Below are positions 1 to 10,946 of a stretch of DNA of 64,000 nucleotides, piece after piece. The notes beneath the pieces are model-generated. The model was not told the DNA's origin. It saw only the letters and a list, made by a program, of their open reading frames with translations, and searched no databases. The stretch comes from Rhinatrema bivittatum (lineage: Eukaryota; Chordata; Amphibia; Gymnophiona; Rhinatrematidae). Where the stretch lies: assembly GCF_901001135.1 (NCBI RefSeq), contig NC_042626.1:81639651-81703650 (forward strand), written 5' to 3'. Position numbers and translations under genes: made by a program. Each line of letters begins with the position of its first letter. The first letter of the stretch is position 1.

Positions 1-235
1 TTCCTCCCAGTTATTAGACTCGCCTTTAACTATGGAATATGTTTATCATTAGTTTATTTGTTAATTGTTCTTAATTGGTTCTTAATTTATTCTTAATTGA
101 TATTTTTTATGTACACCTGAATTCTTATTGACTGTAAAGCTTGTTGCTGATTTATTGTTTATTGTAAACCGAGGTGATGTTATTAACGTGCCGCGGTATA
201 AAAAAAAAATCACAAAATAAATAAAATAAATAAAT
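1..235 (+). mobile_element. 3' tail of a non-LTR retroelement (L2-like)
   Basis: The stretch ends in TGTAAACCGAGGTGATGTT, a GCGGTATAAAA-like segment and an AAATA-type tail (about 200-235). Similar tails end the elements at 41000-41322 and 28600-29095. It interrupts the 3' part of DIRS D1 and is cut by the window edge. No coding part is visible here. Confidence 0.6.
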
Positions 236-1286
236 AGAGATAATCTGAGTTGGTGGGTCACTTGAATTAGATAATGTAGAGGTTGAATGGCTTGGATCCA
301 TTGTGATCTTTAAGTCCATTGGGTAACTCTCATGGCGAGCCATGCCATAGGGTGACATGAACTGTGGAGGCCATATGGCCTAGAAAGGTTAGAAACTGAT
401 GAGCTGTCGCTTGTTTTTGTGAGTAAATGGATTTTGCCAGGAGGGAAAGAGTCTTTGCCCGATCTTTGGGTAGAAAGGCTCTTGATAGGAGAGTGTTCAA
501 GTCTGTACCTATGAATTGAAGTAGGTGAGATGGAGTAAGGTGGGATTTTGATAGCTGATGAGAAAACCCATGGAGTGAAGTAGAGAAATCGTTCAACTGA
601 GAGAAATGAGAGCTCCTTGTTGAGATTGACTTCTGATGAGCCAGTCGTCTAGATATGGAAAAATATGGACACTTTCCTTGTGCAAGTGTCCTGCTATTAC
701 TGCCAGACATTTTGTGAATACTCTGGGAGCAGAGGCTAGTCCGAATGGTAGAACTCTGTATTGGAAATGTTGATGGCCCACCATAAAGCGCAGGTACTTG
801 CGATGAGGAAGGAATATTGGAATGTGAGCGTAAGCGTCTTGAAGATCCAGAGGACAAAGCCAATCTCCTGTTTGAAGAAGTGGAAGCATGGTGCCTAGAG
901 AAACCATCCTGAACTTTTCCTTCTTCAGAAATTTGTTGAGATTTCTGAGGTCTAGGATGGGACGTAGGCCTCCGGTTTTCTTTGGAATGAGAAAATAACG
1001 GGAGTAGAATCCTCTGCCCTGCTGAGAACGGGGCACTAGCTGTACAGCCCTGGCTCTCAGAAGGATGGATAATTCTGCTTGTAGATGAATTAGCTGAGAA
1101 TCTTGTTGTGGGAAGAAACTCGGTGGAATTGAGAGGAAATTGAGTTTGTAACCTCGAGAGACTATGGAGAGTACCCATTGGTCTGATGTTATCCTTAGCC
1201 AATGTTTGAGAAAATAGGATACTCTTCCTCCTACTGGTAGGTCTGGTCGAGGATTTAGGAGATGGGTTTGTTCTCTGGTGTGTATT
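236..1286 (-). pseudogene. D1 reverse transcriptase fragment
   Basis: The minus strand codes RT core motifs: GFYSRYFLIPKKTGGLRPIL, then DLQDAYAHIPI, VLPFGLASAPRVFTK and the catalytic YLDDW (in the 1036-593 stretch). Downstream the frame shifts, and homology to the DIRS connection region (LTFLGHMASTVHVT) continues to about 240. Confidence 0.8.
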
Positions 1287-2138
1287 TCAAAAACCCGCAG
1301 CTGGTCCTGTTTGTGGAGGAGGTTGTGGGCGAGTAGCTCTCGGTTGTCTGGCCTGGGAATGTTGTTGCGGCCTAGTTGACCTGCCCCTAAAGGCTTGGGG
1401 GTAGTATCGCCTTTGCCTGTAGTATGGGCGTCTAGTTTCTCTCCTAGGTGGTCGATGAGGAGGCTGTGTAGAGGGGTCTTGTGGAACCTGTGACAACTGA
1501 CGTAAGGTCTCTGTATGTTCTTTTAGTTGTTGCACTGCATCTTGGATCTTTTCGCCAAACAAGTTATCCCCCACACATGGCAAGTCAACAAGTTTATCTT
1601 GGACCTCAGGCCTGAGGTCCGAGGCCTTAAGCCATGCCCATCGACGAGCGGTGATTCCAGTAGCTGCTGTTCTGGAAGCTGTCTCAAAATTGTCGTAGGC
1701 CGCCCTCACTTCATGTTTTCCGGCTTCTAGGCCTTTATGGACTATGGCCTGTGCTGCTTTCTGAAATTGTGTAGGCAAAGATGTGGTAAATTCTTCCATC
1801 TGCTTCCAGAGATTTCTCTGATACTGTGTCATATACAGTTGATAAGAAGAGATTCTGGCATTCAGGATAGCACCTTGATACACCTTTCTTCCAAGGGAAT
1901 CTAGAAACCGGTGATCTTTACCAGGTGGGGTTGAGGAGTGTGGGCGAATACGTTTCGATTTTTTCTGGGCAGATTCCACTACCACGGATTGATGTGGTAG
2001 CTGTGGTTTTTGGTATCCTGGAGCTGCCTGTACCAAATATGTAGTGTCTACACGTTTGTTTACTGCTGAGACAGAACATGGGTGCTCCCAGATCCGGTGT
2101 TGGAGATCCAAAAGTACTTCATGTATTGGAATAGCCAA
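1287..2138 (-). pseudogene. D1 gag, C-terminal part
   Basis: A 283-codon open stretch on the far side of the CR1-A insertion. It matches the middle and end of D2 gag (for example KKSKRIRPHSSTPPGKDHR against the D2 stretch with HANTPPHKDHK) and ends in an Arg/Gln/Pro-rich tail that probably binds nucleic acid. It was joined to the N-terminal part before CR1-A inserted. Confidence 0.75.
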
Positions 2139-2159
2139 TACTTGCTTTGGCGGGTCAAC

Positions 2160-3899
2160 AAACTAAGAACATAAGAAAATGCCATACTGGGTCAGACCAA
2201 GGGTCCATCAAGCCCAGCATCCTGTTTCCAACAGTGGCCAATCCAGGCCATAAGAACCTGGCAAATACCCAAAAACTAAGTCTATTCCATGTTACCATTG
2301 CTAATGGCAGTGGCTATTCTCTAAGTGAACTTAATAGCAGGTAATGGACTTCTCCTCCAAGAACTTATCCAATCCTTTTTTAAACACAGCTATACTAACT
2401 GCACTAACCACATCCTCTGGCAACAAACTCCAGAGTTTAATTGTGCGTTGAGTAAAAAAGAACTTTCTCCGATTAGTTTTAAATGTGCCCCATGCTAACT
2501 TCATGGAGTGCCCCCTAGTCTTTCTACTATCTGAAAGAGTAAATAACCAATTCACATCTACCCGTTCTAGACCTCTCATGATTTTAAACATCTCCATCAT
2601 ATCCCCCCCTCAGCCGTCTCTTCTCCAAGCTGAAAAGTCCTAACCTCTTTAGTCTTTCCTCATAGGGGAGCTGTTCCATTCCCCTTATCATTTTGGTAGC
2701 CCTTCTCTGTACCTTCTCCATCTCAATTATATCTTTTTTGAGATGCGGCAACCAGATTTTGTACACAGTATTCAAGGTGCGGTCTTCACCATGGAGCGAT
2801 ACAGATGCATTATGACATTTTCCATTTTATTTACCATTCCCTTTCTAATAATTCCCAACATTGTTTGCTTTTTTGACTGCCGCAGCACACTGAACCGACG
2901 ATTTCAATGTGTTATCCACTATGACACCTAGATCTCTTTCTTGGGTTGTAGCACCTAGAATGGAACCCAACATTGTGTAATTATAGCATGGGTTATTTTT
3001 CCCTATATGCATCACCTTGCACTATCCACATTAAATTTCATCTGCCATTTGGATGCCCAATTTTCCAGTCTCACAAGGACTTCCTGCAATTTATCACAAC
3101 CTGCTTGTGGTTTAACTACTCTGAACAATTTTGTGTCATCTGCAAATTTGATTATCTCACTCGTCGTATTTCTTTCCAGATCATTTATAAATATATTGAA
3201 AAGTAAGGGTCCTAATACAGATCCTTGAGGCACTCCACTGTCCACTCCCTTCCACTGAGAAAATTGTCCATTTAATCCTACTCTCTGTTTCCTGTCTTTT
3301 AGCCAGTTTGCAATCCACGAAAGGGCATCGCCACCTATCCCATGACTTTTTACTTTTCCTAGAAGCCTCTCATGAGGAACTTTGTCAAACGCCTTCTGAA
3401 AATCCAAGTATACTACATCTACCGGTTCACCTTTATCCACATGTTTATTAAATCCTTCAAAAAAGTGAAGCAGATTTGTGAAGCAAGACTTGCCCTGGGT
3501 AAAGCCATGCTGACTTTGTTCCATTAAACCATGTCTTTCTATATGTTCTGTGATTTTGATGTTTAGAACACTTTCCACTAGTTTTCCTGGCACTGAAGTC
3601 AGGCTAACCGGTCTGTAGTTTCCCAGATCGCCCCTAGAGCCCTTTTTAAATATTGGGGTTACATTTGCTATCCTCCAGTCTTCAGGTACAATGGATGATT
3701 TTAATGATAGCTTACAAATTTTTACTAATAGGTCTGAAATTTCATTTTTTAGTTCCTTCAGAACTCTGGGGTGTATACCATCCGGTCCAGGTGATTTACT
3801 GCTCTTCAGTTTGTCAATCAGGCCTACCACATCTTCTAGGTTCACCGTGATTTGATTCAGTCCATCTGAATCATTACCCCTGAAAACCTTCTCCATTAC
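2160..3899 (-). mobile_element. CR1-A LINE copy, 5' truncated, inside D1 gag
   Basis: The 3' end is on the left: the plus strand reads AACATAAGAAAATGCC and TGGGTCAGACCAAGGGTCC, the terminal segment shared by all CR1-A copies here. The body codes reverse transcriptase and the C-terminal helix-rich part. It is truncated at 3899, within the 5' part of RT. Confidence 0.88.
3012..3896 (-). pseudogene. CR1-A reverse transcriptase (partial ORF2)
   Basis: A 294-codon open stretch with CR1/Jockey-clade RT motifs: SSKSPGPDGIHPRVLKEL, NVTPIFKKGSRGDLGNYRPV, VDVVYLDFQKAFDKVPHE, SGVPQGSVLGPLLFNIFIND and the catalytic FADDTK. The endonuclease is missing, and the C-terminal parts (2775-2584, 2600-2331) are in other frames. 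Confidence 0.87.
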
Positions 3900-5186
3900 G
3901 GGTACCTCCCCAACTGAAGGACTTCTAAAGTTTGTTGCCTTGTATCTTGTTCTGCAGTCAGCTTAAAGGGAATGGTGTCTGCCATGTCCTGTATGAAGGT
4001 GGAAAAAGACAAATCTTCTGGTGGGGACTTTTTTCTTTGGTCTGGAGGTGAAGGCTCAGACATGAAGTCCTCAGAAGATGTGTCAGTATGCTGATCATCC
4101 CAAGAGTCATCTTGATCGTCTCTATATGGAGATCGTGGGGAAGACCTGGGTGGGTGATGAAGGCCTGAAGGTCCTGGCTGTGGATCATCAGAGGATATTA
4201 ATGGAGAAGTGTCCTCCAATGTTTTTGGTGGCAGTGTATCGATGATATCTTTATATCTCTGTAAGAGTCGTTGAAACAAATGCCAGATCAATGGGTTCAG
4301 GATCTTCAGATGGTGGTTGCATCGATGGAATAGTGGTTGGTATCGATGCAGGTGTTGTTGGAAGTACCCGCAAGGGTGTCGAAGACGGCAACGGTGTTGG
4401 CATCGAGATCGGTCTCAAAGAGGTCGACGGTATCTGTGCGTAAATCAATGTTGATGCCTTGAGATGAATCTCGGTGCAGTCATTGATTCTATGCTTGTCC
4501 TCGGTGTTGACATCGGTGGTACCACCGGCATCGGTAAATTTACTGGCATCGATGCTGTATGCATCGGCGAGACCGCCGGAGTTGTTTGTTGATCCTTCAA
4601 AGCCTGTAAAACCGCTTGTCTGATGAGGTCAGACAATTCCGGCATTACAACTGTTTGATTCAGAGCAGTTGTAAGCGGTGGCGGAGGCTGAGGTATCAGA
4701 TCCTGCATAGAGCCCCCGTGGAGGATCTGGTATCGATGGTTCTGGTAGACGAGACCCAGGCGCTGAAGGAACCGATGTTTCTTGGTTCCGTGGCCGCTTC
4801 GCCGTCGATTCTTCCTGGGGAATGGAGGTTTCAAACGTTGATGGACGTCGATGTTTCGTTTTATGTTGATCGACGAACTTTGTCGATGCCGGTGGGGACG
4901 GATGATCTCCCGATCCTTCCGGGCGAGGCTTTTTAAGTAAGACGGGTTTAGTAGGTCCGGCCGGAGACGACTTCGATGACGTCGAGGGAGAGGGAATAAG
5001 TTGAAGGTGGAACAAATGTTCCGTTTTCTCTTGACGAGCTTTCCTTCCCTTCACAGTCATTTCCGCGCATTTTGGACAATTGTTAACATCATGTTTTTCA
5101 CCGAGACACATTACACACTCTAGGTGCGGGTCGGTGATAGACATTGTCCTGTTACATACAGGGCATTTTTTGAAGCCCATAGCCAT
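3900..5186 (-). pseudogene. D1 gag, N-terminal part (frameshifted)
   Basis: It starts at ATG 5186 with a cysteine-histidine cluster (CPVCNRTMSITDPHLECVMC then GEKHDVNNCPKC), a zinc-finger-like start shared with D2. A Pro/Ser-rich linker follows, including repeats of an ATCGATG-type hexamer around 4320-4560. Pieces lie in different frames (5186-4629, 4834-4445, 4448-4251, 4291-3896). The CR1-A insertion ends this part. Confidence 0.75.
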
Positions 5187-5588
5187 TTTTAGGTCGACAG
5201 ACGTCGATGAAAGAATGGGAATTCGTGAGAAAAAAATATTTTACTCAAAGAGCAAAATATGAGGCCGAGGTACTCACCAGCTGGTGGAAAAACCCCGAGA
5301 GACTCGAATGAGAGAAAATATTATAGAAAAATGTGACTTTTCAGTCAGAAATTGTTGTGAGAGACTCGCAATGGCTCCTGCTCCGCGATGCCTACAGCAG
5401 CGTGGAAAAACGAAGACTGAAGAGAGACCCCTGTGGCAGAGAATATCATGGCATGCTGGGCATGCTCAGTGGCCTCACAGGGCCAGTCAAAAGTTTCTAG
5501 AAACTTTGACAGAAAGTTTTCCCGCACTAGGGCTCCGTCAGTGATGTCGCCCATCTGTGAGGACTAGCATCCTGCTTGTCCTGGGATA

Positions 5589-6078
5589 AAGACCTTTAAC
5601 CAATCCCTCCTGCAGGAAGGTTAAAACATCAACCACCGAGGATCCACCTTCTGCCCAATACACCAGGACTCAAACACTTTCCATACTCTCATGTATGCCA
5701 GAGAAGTGGAAGTCTTTCTAGACTGCAGGAGGATAGTGATGGCCCCTTCAGAGTAACCCTTATTCCCTAAATCGCTCCTTCTCAAAAGCCAAGCCACTAG
5801 ATAAAAGTGATCTGCCTGAACCAAACAAAAGGGTCTCTGGCATAGCAGATTGGGTAGATGTGCGAGCCGCAATGTACTGTCCACCACTAGGTTGACCAAG
5901 TCCGCAAACCACAAACGCCTTGGCCACTCTAGGGCAACGAGAATCACTTTGCCTAGATGGACTTCTATGTGACGCAAGACCTTGCCGACCAACAGCCAAG
6001 GCGGAAACGCAAACAGAACTAGGTAGAACTAAGGCATTCACTCCTTCTGCTCCTCTTTCTCTTCGCTGACTGATGTGA
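5589..6078 (-). mobile_element. DIRS-like fragment D0 (type B RT end and recombinase start)
   Basis: The minus strand codes the end of the RT-RNase H protein (RRERGAEGVNALVLP, VILVALEWPRRLWFADLV) and the start of the tyrosine recombinase (GYSEGAITILLQSRKTSTSL, VWKVFESWC), with frameshifts. It is cut at 5589 by D1 and at about 6078 by a CR1-A piece. Confidence 0.8.
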
Positions 6079-6081
6079 TAC

Positions 6082-6957
6082 ATTACAGGAGGACCTTGAG
6101 AGACTGGAAGATTGGGCATCCAAATGGCAGATGAAATTTAATGTGGACAAGTGCAAGGTGTTGCATATAGGGAAAAATAACCCTTGCTGTAGTTACACGA
6201 TGTTAGGTTCCATATTAGGAGCTACCACCCAGGAAAAAGATCTAAATATCATAGTAGATAATACTTTAAAAATCCTCAGCTCAGTGTGCTGCAGCAGTCA
6301 AAAAAGCAAACAGAATATTAGGAATTATTAGGAAGGGAATGGTTAATAAAACGGAAAATGTCATAATGCCTCTGTATCGCTCCATGGTGAGACCGCACCT
6401 TGAATTCTGTGTACAATTCTGGTCGCGCATCTCAAAAAAGATATAGTTGCGATGGAGAAGGTACAAAGAAGGGCAACCAAATGATAAAGGGGATGGAACA
6501 GCTCCCCTATGAGGAAAGACTGAAGAGGTTAGGGCTGTTCAGCTTGGAGAAGAGACGGCTGAGGAGGGGATATGATAGAAGTCTTTAAAATCATGAGAGG
6601 TCTTGAACGAGTAGATGTGAAGTTAGCAAGTAATACTAATCGGAGAAAATTCTTTTTCACTCAATGCACGATTAAGCTCTGGAATTTGTTGCCAGAGGAT
6701 GCGGTTAGTGCAGTTAGTGTAGCTGGGTTCAAAAATGGTTTGGATACGTTCTTGGAGGAGAAATCCATTAACTGCTATTAATCAGGTTTACTTAGGGAAT
6801 AGCTACTGCTATTAACTGCATCAGTAGCATGGGATCTTCTTAATGTTTGGGTAATTACCAGGTTCTTGTGGCCTGGTTTGGCCTCTGCTGGAAACAGGAT
6901 GCTGGGCTTGATGGATTCTTGGTCTGATCCAGCATGGCAATTTCTCATGTTCTTATG
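6082..6957 (+). mobile_element. CR1-A LINE 3' fragment
   Basis: It begins inside the RT end (LEDWASKWQMKFNVDKCKVL) and runs through EQLPYEERLKRLGLFSLEKR and KLWNLLPEDAVSAV to the CR1-A terminal sequence ending CATGTTCTTATG. Frames are broken. Confidence 0.85.
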
Positions 6958-7449
6958 AAAGTATCTGGGAATACGGCTAAACTTGGACGCTGTAGATTTC
7001 TTCAATCTTAATTATGTTCCACTATTGAAGGCCATAGAACAGGATTTGATAAAATGGGACAGACTACCTTTTTCCTGGTTAGGTTGGATTGCGGCCATAA
7101 AAATGAACATTCTCCCCCGACTTTTGTAACTATTCATAACTCTACCAATCTTCCTTTCTCCCATGCTACTCCTTAGATAGCAAAACAGAGTGTTTGATTT
7201 TATATGGAGAAGATGTCCACCCAGAATATCACGCTTATTAATGTATCAACCCAAAACAAGAAGGGGGACTGGGAGTATCCAACTTAACATGGTATTATAT
7301 AGTCTCACAGCTGAGAGCAATTATAGACATTCACAACAATACTCACCCAAAACAATGGGTTCAATTTGAACAACAATTAATAAGCAACTTCCCGCTTTAT
7401 GCATCACCTTGGCAACTTGGTGCACTTGGCCCAAGATTTGCTACCTATC
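6958..7449 (+). mobile_element. L1-like LINE, segment 1 of 3
   Basis: The translation holds YLGIRLNLDAVDFFNLNY and WLGWIAAIKMNILPRLL with stops, the region past RT in L1/Tx1-type ORF2. The element resumes at 8881 and 15335 after two later insertions. Confidence 0.65.
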
Positions 7450-7961
7450 GGGTCGATCCTGTAAGGCCGCGGTAATAACAGTGCGGCACTGTCAGGCGCA
7501 CCCTTCCTCCCCGCACGCACAGTTCTCTTCACTAACTCCCCGATACTCTCCTCTAATCGCATGCAAATGCATGCCGCGGCTTTAAAGCGGTAGGGAAGGG
7601 TTATGCCCGCGTAACCCATTTTACTGTATAGGCGCTTAATACAGCGCCTATACAGTAACCAGGGTGCGCTGGTACCTGTCATGAAGTGAAAAAAAAAAAT
7701 ACCAAAATATGTAAAAACCTGAGTGTTCAAAAAAAAATAATTTTTAAATACCTGTCGGAGGGCCGCGTGGGTCCAAGCGGCTGGCGGGCGGCGGCGGGAG
7801 CCGGGTGGTCGCGGGTTTAATCTAGGCCGCGGGCGGGTGGGCGCCTGTTCCAGGCGGCAGCGGCGGGGGCGGGTGGACACGCGTTAGTTCGAGACGGCCG
7901 GGCGGCGGCGGGTGGTCGCGTGTTAAATCTAGGCCGGGTCGCACAGGCGCGCCTTCATTCA

Positions 7962-8004
7962 TCCAGGCGGAGGAGCCGGCGGCAAAAGCAGCCGGCTCCG
8001 CCTG
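7962..8004. repeat. Hairpin P1 in the foldback centre
   Basis: AGGCGGAGGAGCCGGC pairs with GCCGGCTCCGCCT around a short GGCAAAAGCA-type loop, with one small bulge. Confidence 0.8.
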
Positions 8005-8056
8005 AATGAATGCGCGCCTGTGCGACCCCTGCGATTCGGCGCTCAAGGCAGTCACA

Positions 8057-8116
8057 GCATTCATTCACTGCCGGTGGGGGCTGCCGGGGCAGCCCCCACC
8101 GGCAGTGAATGAATGC
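8057..8116. repeat. Hairpin P2, 29-bp arms, 2-nt spacer
   Basis: The arm starting GCATTCATTCACTGCCGG is repeated perfectly in reverse complement, ending at 8116 around a central GG. Confidence 0.92.
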
Positions 8117-8202
8117 GACCCCTGCGATTCGGCGCTCAAGGCAGTCACATGCCGTGACGTCACGGCATGTGACTGCCTTGAGCGCCGAATCGCAGGGGTC
8201 GC
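8115..8202. repeat. Palindrome P3, perfect, 88 bp, no spacer
   Basis: The half from 8115 to 8158 is the exact reverse complement of 8159-8202. The centre is TGACGTCA, a perfect CRE octamer. The left half also occurs as a direct copy at about 8021-8056. Confidence 0.95.
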
Positions 8203-8260
8203 ACAGGCGCGCATTCATTCACTGCCGGTCCACCGGCAGTGAATGAATGCGCGCCTGTGC
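8201..8260. repeat. Hairpin P4, 29-bp arms, 2-nt spacer
   Basis: GCACAGGCGCGCATTCATTC begins the left arm; the exact reverse complement ends at 8260 around a central CC. It shares its ATTCATTCACTGCCGG block with P2. Confidence 0.93.
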
Positions 8261-8880
8261 GGACCCGGCCTAGATTTAACACGCGACCACCCGCCGCCCA
8301 CCGACCGTCTCGAACTAACGCGTGTCCCCCCGCCGCCGCTGCCGCCTGGAACAGGCGCCCACCCGCCCGCGGCCTAGATTTAACACGAGACCACCCGGCT
8401 CCCGCCGCCTGGACCCACGCGGCCCTCCGACAGGTATTTAAAAATTTTTATTTTTTTTTCTGACAGGTTTACATCATTACATTTTCTCGATCATCTCTGT
8501 ATCGCTTTTTTTTTTTATTGTTTTATTGTTTTTGAGTGTCTTAAGCGGTGTCGATGGATTTGTTACTAGACTCACAGTCCTAACTCCTACTAGGGGGAGG
8601 CGGTAAACTAACACGTTACGGCCGCGGCAAAACAGTGCGTTACTAATGAGATAACCTGAGCGCGCGTTACGGTATCGGAGGGGAATAGCTAATTCCTTCA
8701 TTATACAGCTAATTCGTTCATTTACATGCCGGGTGGGGAAGGGTTACGCGTCTGTTTTAAGAAGCGCTACGGACGCGCAAAACTGGAGACTGTATCGCTG
8801 GTTTGCCTTACGCGTCCGAATTGTGTGCAGCGAGCTCGTTACAGATGAGAAATCTTCAAATGAATGTTACTGTATCGAGC

Positions 8881-9538
8881 TGTATATTTGCTCTTACAAA
8901 CTACACTTAAGAGTGTGGGACAAGTGGAAAAACAAGGTGGTGGGTGATAGGGATTATTTTTATTTGTTTTATTTATATCAAAACTTCCCTATGGGATACT
9001 AGAATAAGATCTTTATAAATTGGTAGGACAAGGGTATAACATGCTATGAACATCTATTGTCTGGCGGCTCATTAAGGCCATATGAAGATCTTGTGGATCA
9101 GTATGGATTCGGTACAACTGACATTCTAGCCTATGCCCAGGTGAGACACTTTTTAACATCAAATAATGTATGTGCATCTCTAATTCCTGGTAAAATACTA
9201 TCTGAATGCTATTGCTCTAGTGCCGCATGTGTAAAAGGCTTCATGTCTAAAATTTATAACATTCCTAACAATGATCCAAGACCATATTTCCTTATATGAC
9301 CGCCTGATAAGCAGACCTAAACATCACAATCGATACTAAGATGTGGGATTGCATTCACACGTCAGTCAGCAAATGCTCCAACTCTGCACAACAGCAGGAA
9401 AACTGCACAAACTTTTAGTGAGGTGGTACATTACCCCAGCCCGCATCAAATGCATGTACCCATCTGCTAGCAATTGCTGTTGGAGACAATGTGGAGAAGT
9501 GGGAACGTTTCTCCAAATATGGTGGAGCTGTTCAAATT
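8881..9538 (+). mobile_element. L1-like LINE, segment 2 of 3
   Basis: Translation in shifting frames gives L1/Tx1 ORF2 C-terminal matter (DQYGFGTTDILAYAQVRHFL, then a Cys/Trp-rich stretch near 9470-9540). DIRS D2 interrupts it near 9539. Confidence 0.6.
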
Positions 9539-9544
9539 TTTTCA

Positions 9545-9690
9545 CGTAGATAAGCAACTGAATTAGCCATGCTGTCTGGGTACGTCTTCCGTGCCACTAG
9601 GTGGTGGAGCTCTCTAAGTACAGCAAAGTCTTTCAGCCGGGTGCTCCCTCTTATATCCTCTCTGATTCACCTCAGGCTCCTCAGTCAGTT
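9545..9690 (+). repeat. D2 left inverted terminal repeat
   Basis: It matches, in reverse complement, about 15160-15300 (shared blocks include CACCTAGTGGCACGGAAGA-type and TCTCTGATTCACCTCAGGCT-type stretches). Confidence 0.85.
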
Positions 9691-9821
9691 TTTTTCCGCG
9701 CGGCAGTTGGCACGAGGAGCTCTGCTCTCCTGTGAGAGAAACTTTCTGAAGAAAAAAAAAAACCGAAAGAAACCAGTGAAAGAAACAGCAGCACTTCTTC
9801 ATTTCAGTAACAGTGAGAAGA

Positions 9822-10940
9822 ATGCTACGTCCTGGTTTCAAATTTTGCTATTGTGGCAAAATTATGTCGGCCACCGATGGCCACACATCCTGTTACTTGT
9901 GTCTGGGTCCTTCCCATGACCAAGTAAATTGTGAGGACTGCGGATGTATGTCCCCACGAGCCCAGTGTCAGCGGGCAGCCAGGATACAGGATCTTCAAGC
10001 CAGGACTTTGGGTTCCTATGCCCATCTGAGACCTCGGTAAGGTCTTCACCAGGCCCGAAGAGAAGGAAGAGGTCTCCCTCATCGAGGAGAGCCTCCTCAG
10101 TAGACCCTGCGGTGTTAGAACACCCACCGTTGCTTGCCCGTGAAAAAACGGGGCACGGTGCTGGAGCTGCATCGGTGGGATCACCGATGCACACAGCACA
10201 TCGACAATCAACGGTCAGACGAGCCGACGCAACTCAGAAGTTAAAAAGTGTCAAGGTACCAGGAGAGGTACGGCGCATAGACGCACCAAAGGACTTGCAA
10301 CGCATCAACGCACTGAGGGACGTTCAACACATCAACGCACCGAGAACTAATCGACGCAGACACACCAGAAGATGTCCGGCGCATCGACGCAAGGATGCCT
10401 CGGCATCAAAAACGCTGATGCATCGATGCACAGACACTGCTGCATCACTCGCTTTTAAAAGGTGCATTGTCGACGCATACTGGCGCACTGCCGACACAAT
10501 TAAGACAAAAACAACACAAAAAACAGCTTTCAGGTCATAAGAGACCAAGGGAAATATCTCCTCTGCCAATTGTGGACCCTGAACCAGAATTTTCACCTCC
10601 TCATATTTCACCTACATCTCCTTCTTCACATAGAACCTTCTCATCTGAGTCCATAGTTTCTATTAGTACATTGAGCCCTGGTCAACTTCAACCGGATCCA
10701 GATCATGATTCAGAAGAGGTAATCCCATCTATCTTCCACCAAGTACGGAGCCAATACCATCTCCGTCAACTTCAGGTCTAGCTACTCAAGCTATGACCTA
10801 AATTACCAATATTCTATCTCAGTTTCTACAATCAGTAGAAAAGTCAAATATTCCACCTCAACCGGCTACTTTGCCAACGATTCCAGTGGTCCCTACCGTA
10901 CCGGATCCAGTACACAAGGTTCATCTAGTATCGCATTCAT
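9822..10940 (+). pseudogene. D2 gag, N-terminal part (frameshifted)
   Basis: It starts at ATG 9822 with a zinc-finger-like cluster (CYCGKIMSATDGHTSCYLC then GPSHDQVNCEDC), as in D1. The linker carries repeats of a CATCAACGCAC-type unit at about 10260-10420 (coding RINAL, HINAP and similar). Open pieces are in different frames (9822-10040, 9944-10540, 10467-10781). Confidence 0.75.
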
Positions 10941-10946
10941 CCCCAA

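Larger units (their letters stand above)
236..5588 (-). mobile_element. DIRS-like retrotransposon D1 (gag type A), interrupted by CR1-A
   Basis: Reading on the minus strand: 5' end near 5588 (GGACAAGCAGGATGCTAGTC-type repeat), gag from 5186, a CR1-A insertion at 2160-3899, the rest of gag at 2138-1287, and RT from about 1200 to 236, where a LINE tail cuts it. RNase H end, recombinase and 3' repeats are missing from the window. It lies inside an older DIRS copy (D0): the D0 recombinase frame stops at 5589. Frames are shifted, so it is inactive. Confidence 0.8.
7743..8432. repeat. Long inverted repeat (foldback) with arms of about 190-220 bp
   Basis: Left arm is about 7743-7963 and right arm about 8241-8432. 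Both begin or end with TTTAAATACCTGTCGGAGGG and its complement, and share blocks such as GGAACAGGCGCCCACCCGCC. Pairing is imperfect with small indels. The DNA between the arms is itself made of hairpins. Confidence 0.85.
7450..8880. mobile_element. Palindrome-rich non-autonomous DNA transposon in the L1-like element
   Basis: The ends form short inverted repeats (GGTCGATCCTGTAA on the left; GTTACTGTATCGAGC on the right, whose reverse complement starts GCTCGATACAGTAAC). They resemble the GGCCGATACAGTAA ends of the MITE at 33137. The centre is a GC-rich foldback (7743-8432) with four hairpins inside. No transposase is coded. The L1-like reading continues on both sides, showing an insertion. Confidence 0.6.

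Noticed and set aside
8006..8463. Open frames across the hairpin array
   Set aside because: Stops are rare because of GC-rich palindromes; the translations repeat in both strands and match nothing.
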